Source of the DNA: Agromyces sp. CF514
GTDB lineage: Bacteria > Actinomycetota > Actinomycetes > Actinomycetales > Microbacteriaceae
NCBI RefSeq assembly: GCF_900113185.1
Contig: NZ_FOZD01000001.1
Span: 310,001 to 374,000, forward strand
DNA: 64,000 bases
Direction of reading: 5' to 3'
How positions within the stretch are numbered: position 1 is the first letter of the stretch; each line of letters begins with the position of its first letter. Under the pieces are notes generated by a model. That model saw only the letters and a list, made by a program, of their open reading frames with translations, was not told the DNA's origin and made no database searches. The translations under genes and the position numbers were made by a program. Of the stretch, positions 60,465 through 64,000 are shown piece after piece.

Positions 60465-61502
60465 TCAGCGCCCGTACGCACCCGTGCTCGAACGGATCAC
60501 GAGCTGCGGCGCGATCGTCGCCGATGCGGGCGCGGCGCCCGGGTCGTCGATGCGGCGGATCAGGTGCTCGACCGCGATCGAGGCGATCTCGCCGAACGGC
60601 TGCGCGACGGTGGTGAGCGCGGGGCTGCAGTAGGCCGCGAGTGCGATGTCGTCGACGCCGACGACCGAGATGTCTTCAGGGACGCGGCGACCGAGCTCGT
60701 GCAGGGCGCGGATCGCGCCGAAGGCCATCTCGTCGCTCGCGATGAAGACCGCCGTGGCGTCGGGGATTCGGCCGAGCAGGAGCCCGGCCTGGTAGCCGGA
60801 CTCGGGCGACCAGTCGCCGTGCAGCATCGGTGGCGCCTCGCGCCCCGCGGCCTCGAGCGCCGCTCGCCAGCCCGCCGTGCGGCCGGTGGAGTCGAGCCAC
60901 TCGTCGGGGCCCGCGATGTGCCAGACGGTCGGGTGGCCCAGTTCGAGCAGGTGCTCGGTCGCGAGCCGGCCGACCTCGAACTGGTCGATGGCGACGACTT
61001 CGCTCGACACGGTGCGGGAGCCGTCGATGGTCACCGTGGGGATGCGTCGGGCGATGGCCTCGACCTCGTCGGTGCCGGTCGGCACCGGGAGCGCGAGCAC
61101 GATGCCCTCGACCGACTGGCGGTCGAGGCTGGTCATGGCGGTGGCGATCGCCGCGGGGGCGAGCGAGCTCGCCGTCGCGATGTTCACGGCGTACCCGGCG
61201 CGTCGCGCCGCCGACTCGACGCCGTGCGTGAGGGCGGAACCCGAGTAGTCCACGGTCGGCAGCACGACGACGCCGATGGTGCGCGTGCGACCCGAGGAGA
61301 GCGACCGTGCGGCGTTGTTCATGCGGTAGCCGAGCGCCCCGACCGAGGCGAGCACCCGATCGCGGGTCGCGGACTGGACGTTGGGGTGCCCGCTCAGGAC
61401 GCGCGACACGGTCTGGGCGGAGACGCCGGCGTGGGTGGCGACGTCGGCCATGCTCGGCGTGCGCGTGCGACCGTTCGCATCGAGTCGGCGAGGTGTGCTC
61501 AT
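60465..61502 (-). CDS. LacI family transcriptional regulator
   Basis: A 345-residue repressor with a helix-turn-helix SMADVATHAGVSAQTVSRVL (residues 17-36), hinge RDRVLASVGALGYRMNNAAR and a sugar-binding effector domain ending PEDISVVGVDDIALAAYCSP. It is of standard LacI size and hinge, so a typical inducer-responsive repressor. ATG 61502 follows AAGGACGCCAC. It diverges from the second sugar ABC operon; the 202-bp gap carries a perfect operator (61585-61600) and a related 12/16 match nearer its own start (61518-61533). Confidence 0.91.
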   Translation of the reverse strand: MSTPRRLDANGRTRTPSMADVATHAGVSAQTVSRVLSGHPNVQSATRDRVLASVGALGYRMNNAARSLSSGRTRTIGVVVLPTVDYSGSALTHGVESAARRAGYAVNIATASSLAPAAIATAMTSLDRQSVEGIVLALPVPTGTDEVEAIARRIPTVTIDGSRTVSSEVVAIDQFEVGRLATEHLLELGHPTVWHIAGPDEWLDSTGRTAGWRAALEAAGREAPPMLHGDWSPESGYQAGLLLGRIPDATAVFIASDEMAFGAIRALHELGRRVPEDISVVGVDDIALAAYCSPALTTVAQPFGEIASIAVEHLIRRIDDPGAAPASATIAPQLVIRSSTGAYGR

Positions 61503-61517
61503 GTGGCGTCCTTCGAA

Positions 61518-61533
61518 ATGGTAGCGAGAACAT
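61518..61533. promoter_or_regulatory. Secondary LacI-type operator
   Basis: ATGGTAGCGAGAACAT matches the perfect site at 61585 at 12 of 16 positions. It lies 15 bp from the LacI gene start, where occupancy would repress that gene; the two centres are 67 bp apart, allowing looping. Confidence 0.55.
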
Positions 61534-61584
61534 CATATCGAGATTCATTCGCGTGCACAGCCGGAAAATCAGGAAACTTGCGGC

Positions 61585-61600
61585 TTGGTATCGATAACAA
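61585..61600. promoter_or_regulatory. Primary LacI-type operator
   Basis: TTGGTATCGATAACAA is a symmetric dyad (TTGnTATCGATAnCAA) around a central CG, the LacI-family pattern, 105 bp before the binding-protein gene. Confidence 0.8.
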
Positions 61601-61704
61601 TCTGTGGCAGCATCGATCCCAGCCCGACGGGAGGTCGTACCAGACCACGCGGGGCCCGGATCGTTCCACACGTTTTCACCCAGCTATTCGAAGGAGAGGC
61701 AGCA

Positions 61705-62991
61705 GTGAAGAAGACAGTCATGCGCACGGTGGGCATCACCGGCGCGATCGGCATCGGATTGGCGCTCGCCGGCTGTTCCACGCCGGCCCAGTCGGAGCAG
61801 TCCGGCCCGTCCGAGGTCACGTTCTGGGGCTGGGCCCCGGGGTACGCCGAAGCGGTCGACGCGTACAACGCGGCACAGGACGACGTCGTCGTGACCTACG
61901 AAGAGGTCGCGCCCGGAGCCAAGGGCGGCTACGACAAGATGCTCAACGCGGTCACCGCCGGCAACGCGCCGTGCCTCGCTCAGGTCGGCTACGAGACGCT
62001 CACGAGCTTCGCCGCGCAGGGCGCACTCGAAGACGTCTCCGAGTTCGCGAACGCCGACGAGGGCGAGTTCACCCCGGCGACGTGGTCGGCCGTCTCCATC
62101 GGCGACGCCGTCTACGGCGCACCCGTCGACCAGGGCCCCATGGCGCTCTTCTACGACAAGGCCGTCTTCGACGAGCTCGGCATCGCCGTTCCGACGACCT
62201 GGGCCGAGTACCAGGCCGCGGGCGAGAAGCTCAAGGCGGCCGGCAAGTCGCTCTCGGCGAGCTACCTGAACTACGACTACGCGGGCTTCGACTGGCAGGC
62301 CGAAGCCCCGTGGTTCTCGGTCGACGGCGACAGCTGGAAGGTCTCGATCGACTCGCCGGAGGGCCAGAAGGTCGCCGACTACTGGCAGGGCCTCACCGAT
62401 GCCGGCTACATCAGCCCGGCCCCCATGTGGGACCAGTCCTGGTACACCGGCCTCGGCGACGGATCGATCGCGACCCACGTCGGCGCGGTCTGGATCGCGG
62501 GCGTGCTCAAGGGCAGCGCACCCGACGGCGCGGGCAAGTGGGCCGTCGCGCCCATGCCGCAGTGGGAGGCGGGCGACGACAAGGTCGGCAACGTCGGCGG
62601 GTCGGCCACGGCCGTGCTGAAGGGCTGCGACGACCCCGCGGCCGCGTGGGACTTCGCCCACTTCATGAGCACCGACGCCGACACCTTCTCCGGGCTCGTC
62701 GAATCGGCGGCGCTCTACCCGGCGGCGACCGAGCTGCTGTCGCTGCCGGCGCTCACCGAGCCCGACCCCTACTTCGGCGATCAGGTCATCTTCGACGTCT
62801 TCGCCGAGGCCTCGCCGAACGTCACGACCGGCTGGACCTGGGGCCCGAACATGCCCGAGACCGTCGGCTTCCTCGACGACGGACTCGGCAAGGCCTGGTC
62901 GGCGCAGGGCGCCTTCGCCGACGCGCTGACGAGCACCCAGCAGCAGACCGTCGACGCGCTCGAGGCCCAGGGCCTCTCCGTGACGGAGTAG
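61705..62991 (+). CDS. Carbohydrate ABC transporter substrate-binding lipoprotein
   Basis: A 428-residue CUT1-type binding protein. The signal peptide ends in ALAGC with acylated C24. VTFWGWAPGYAEAVDAYNAAQ opens lobe I; GAPVDQGPMALFYDKAVFDELG and DGSIATHVGAVWIAG are typical mid-domain motifs; the sequence is rich in Trp and Tyr, as in oligosaccharide binders. Start is GTG 61705 after AAGGAGAGGCAGCA. The operator at 61585-61600 and a LacI gene lie upstream. A strong hairpin separates it from the permease gene, which probably lets the binding protein be made in excess. Confidence 0.91.
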   Translation: MKKTVMRTVGITGAIGIGLALAGCSTPAQSEQSGPSEVTFWGWAPGYAEAVDAYNAAQDDVVVTYEEVAPGAKGGYDKMLNAVTAGNAPCLAQVGYETLTSFAAQGALEDVSEFANADEGEFTPATWSAVSIGDAVYGAPVDQGPMALFYDKAVFDELGIAVPTTWAEYQAAGEKLKAAGKSLSASYLNYDYAGFDWQAEAPWFSVDGDSWKVSIDSPEGQKVADYWQGLTDAGYISPAPMWDQSWYTGLGDGSIATHVGAVWIAGVLKGSAPDGAGKWAVAPMPQWEAGDDKVGNVGGSATAVLKGCDDPAAAWDFAHFMSTDADTFSGLVESAALYPAATELLSLPALTEPDPYFGDQVIFDVFAEASPNVTTGWTWGPNMPETVGFLDDGLGKAWSAQGAFADALTSTQQQTVDALEAQGLSVTE

Positions 62992-63002
62992 CTCCCCGAA
63001 CG

Positions 63003-63035
63003 GGGCCGGGGCGGCGGGGGAACCCGCCCCGGCCC
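63003..63035 (+). terminator. Intercistronic hairpin between binding-protein and permease genes
   Basis: GGGCCGGGGCGG (63003-63014) and CCGCCCCGGCCC (63024-63035) are perfect 12-bp arms with a 9-base loop. It starts 12 bases after the binding-protein stop and may act as a partial terminator or mRNA stabiliser. Confidence 0.75.
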
Positions 63036-63077
63036 TCGCCTCGAACGCCATCCGCCATCGCACCCACCCAGGACGAC

Positions 63078-64000
63078 ATGGACACCTCATCGACCCGGGC
63101 GGTCACCACCGCCGACTTCGCCCGTCGCGGGCGCCCCGGCCTCGCCGGCCGCACCGCGCCGGAGACTCCTGCCCCGGGCGGGCGCGCGAGCCGACGCAGC
63201 GGCAACCGCTGGCGCACCCCGCTGCTGTTCCTGCTGCCGTTCGGCGTGCTGTTCATCGCGATGTACGTCGTGCCGATCGCGTTCGCGTTCGTGCAGAGCC
63301 TCTTCACGCTCCAGCGCTCGGGCCTCGGACTCGAGGCGCCCACGCTCGAGTTCACCCCGCTGGCGAACTACGCGCGACTCATGGGCGACGCCGAGTTCAT
63401 GTCGTCGCTCGGGCGGGTCGCCCTGTTCGGCATCGTGCAGGTGCCGGTCATGCTCGGACTCGCCCTGGGGCTCGCGCTCCTGCTCGACTCGAAGTCCGCT
63501 CGGGGCAAGGGGTTCTTCCGCCTCGCGGCCTTCCTGCCGTACGCCGTTCCCGGCGTCATCGCCGCGGTCATGTGGTCGTTCCTCTACTCGCCCGTCACGA
63601 GCCCGATCAACACGCTGCTCGAGCGGGCGGTCGGCAGTGGCATCCCCTTCTTCGCCCCCGAGATCGTGCTCTGGGCGGTCGCGAACATCGTGACCTGGGG
63701 CTGGACCGGCTACAACATGCTCATCATCTACTCGTCACTGCAGACGATCCCCGCCGAGACCATCGAAGCCGCCAGGCTCGACGGCGCCGGCGCGTTCCGC
63801 ATCGCCTGGAGCATCAAGATCCCGATGGTGCGGCCGGCGCTCGTGCTCACCGCGGTCTTTTCGATCATCGGCTCGGCCCAGCTCTACAACGAGCCCAAGG
63901 TGCTGCAGACGATCTCGGGCGGCGCTATCAGCAACACCTTCACCCCGCTCATGGCGGCACAGGCGCAGGTCACCGCCCAGAACTACCCGTACGCCGCCGC
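63078..64000 (+). CDS. Sugar ABC transporter permease, MalF type (3' truncated by window)
   Basis: About 307 residues are visible and the frame is open at the window end. After a polar, Arg/Pro-rich N-terminus (about 45 residues), helices begin at TPLLFLLPFGVLFIAMYVVP. The EAA loop EAARLDGAGAFRIAWSIKIP is present near residue 233-252, so the ATPase-coupling region is intact. It is the second gene of the operon headed by the binding protein at 61705; a MalG-type permease would be expected next. The start codon ATG 63078 has weak GGACGA upstream. Confidence 0.9.
   Translation, partial: MDTSSTRAVTTADFARRGRPGLAGRTAPETPAPGGRASRRSGNRWRTPLLFLLPFGVLFIAMYVVPIAFAFVQSLFTLQRSGLGLEAPTLEFTPLANYARLMGDAEFMSSLGRVALFGIVQVPVMLGLALGLALLLDSKSARGKGFFRLAAFLPYAVPGVIAAVMWSFLYSPVTSPINTLLERAVGSGIPFFAPEIVLWAVANIVTWGWTGYNMLIIYSSLQTIPAETIEAARLDGAGAFRIAWSIKIPMVRPALVLTAVFSIIGSAQLYNEPKVLQTISGGAISNTFTPLMAAQAQVTAQNYPYAA

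Noticed and set aside
1-64000. tRNA or rRNA genes
   Set aside because: GTTCGAAC-like strings occur (for example near 1564 and 36129), but no cloverleaf with a flanking acceptor stem could be built around them.

Overview
The window is about 70% GC, densely packed, uses many GTG starts and encodes typical actinobacterial families: Arr, NucS, a class I-type single-chain glycyl-tRNA synthetase, an IdeR/DtxR-type iron box and MocR/PdxR. Many short promoters place a TAnnnT hexamer 6-7 nt before the start codon, and a GGATGCC/GGCATCC word recurs throughout. Together these suggest a chromosomal segment of a Microbacteriaceae actinobacterium (Agromyces- or Microbacterium-like); that placement is inference. 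No tRNA, rRNA, CRISPR array, transposase or phage gene was seen.

Layout. 1-7.7 kb: 3' end of a NUC1-type nuclease, CDF metal transporter, FAD monooxygenase next to a rifamycin ADP-ribosyltransferase (arr) and a TIGR01777 epimerase, an EamA exporter, a zinc-ribbon plus GIY-YIG (T5orf172) protein, a charged conserved protein and an RibD/DHFR-fold protein. 7.9-13.8 kb: S9 oligopeptidase, then the iron operon efeUOB under a perfect iron box. 13.9-20.5 kb: small membrane protein, secreted GH95 alpha-L-fucosidase with an inserted discoidin domain, and a MocR-type regulator divergent from an FMN split-barrel protein with a 23-bp operator between them. 20.5-27.7 kb: LysM lipoprotein, large LAL/LuxR regulator, glutathione peroxidase plus GNAT, peptidase T and TetR. 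27.8-31.8 kb: secreted M6 metalloprotease divergent from a lower-GC orphan secreted protein. 31.8-35.7 kb: HAD phosphatase, lipoprotein, NucS, an SRPBCC gene bracketed by a direct repeat, and an MFS transporter.

36-44.1 kb is a carbon-catabolism block: sugar ABC transporter (binding protein and two permeases), LacI regulator, Gfo/Idh/MocA dehydrogenase, then tdh-kbl (threonine to glycine) with a coupled 18-codon leader ORF. 44.2-48 kb: SDR and LacI genes diverging across a perfect operator whose core recurs in front of the MFS gene 9 kb away, then YccF and MATE membrane proteins. 48.1-51 kb: a two-gene unit of a binding-protein/VWA lipoprotein and a single-pass membrane protein. 51.2-60.4 kb: M13 peptidase, serine hydrolase, lipase-like hydrolase, Nudix, alpha-hydroxy-acid oxidase, membrane esterase, glyS and GNAT. 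60.5-64 kb: a second LacI regulator divergent from a second sugar ABC transporter, with two matching operators between them; the first permease gene runs off the window.

No ABC ATPase gene accompanies either sugar transporter, so a shared ATPase elsewhere in the genome is likely. The most noteworthy non-gene signals are tandem echoes of gene 3' ends that include the stop codon, the repeat-bracketed SRPBCC cassette, the shared LacI boxes, the tdh leader ORF and the widespread leaderless promoters.
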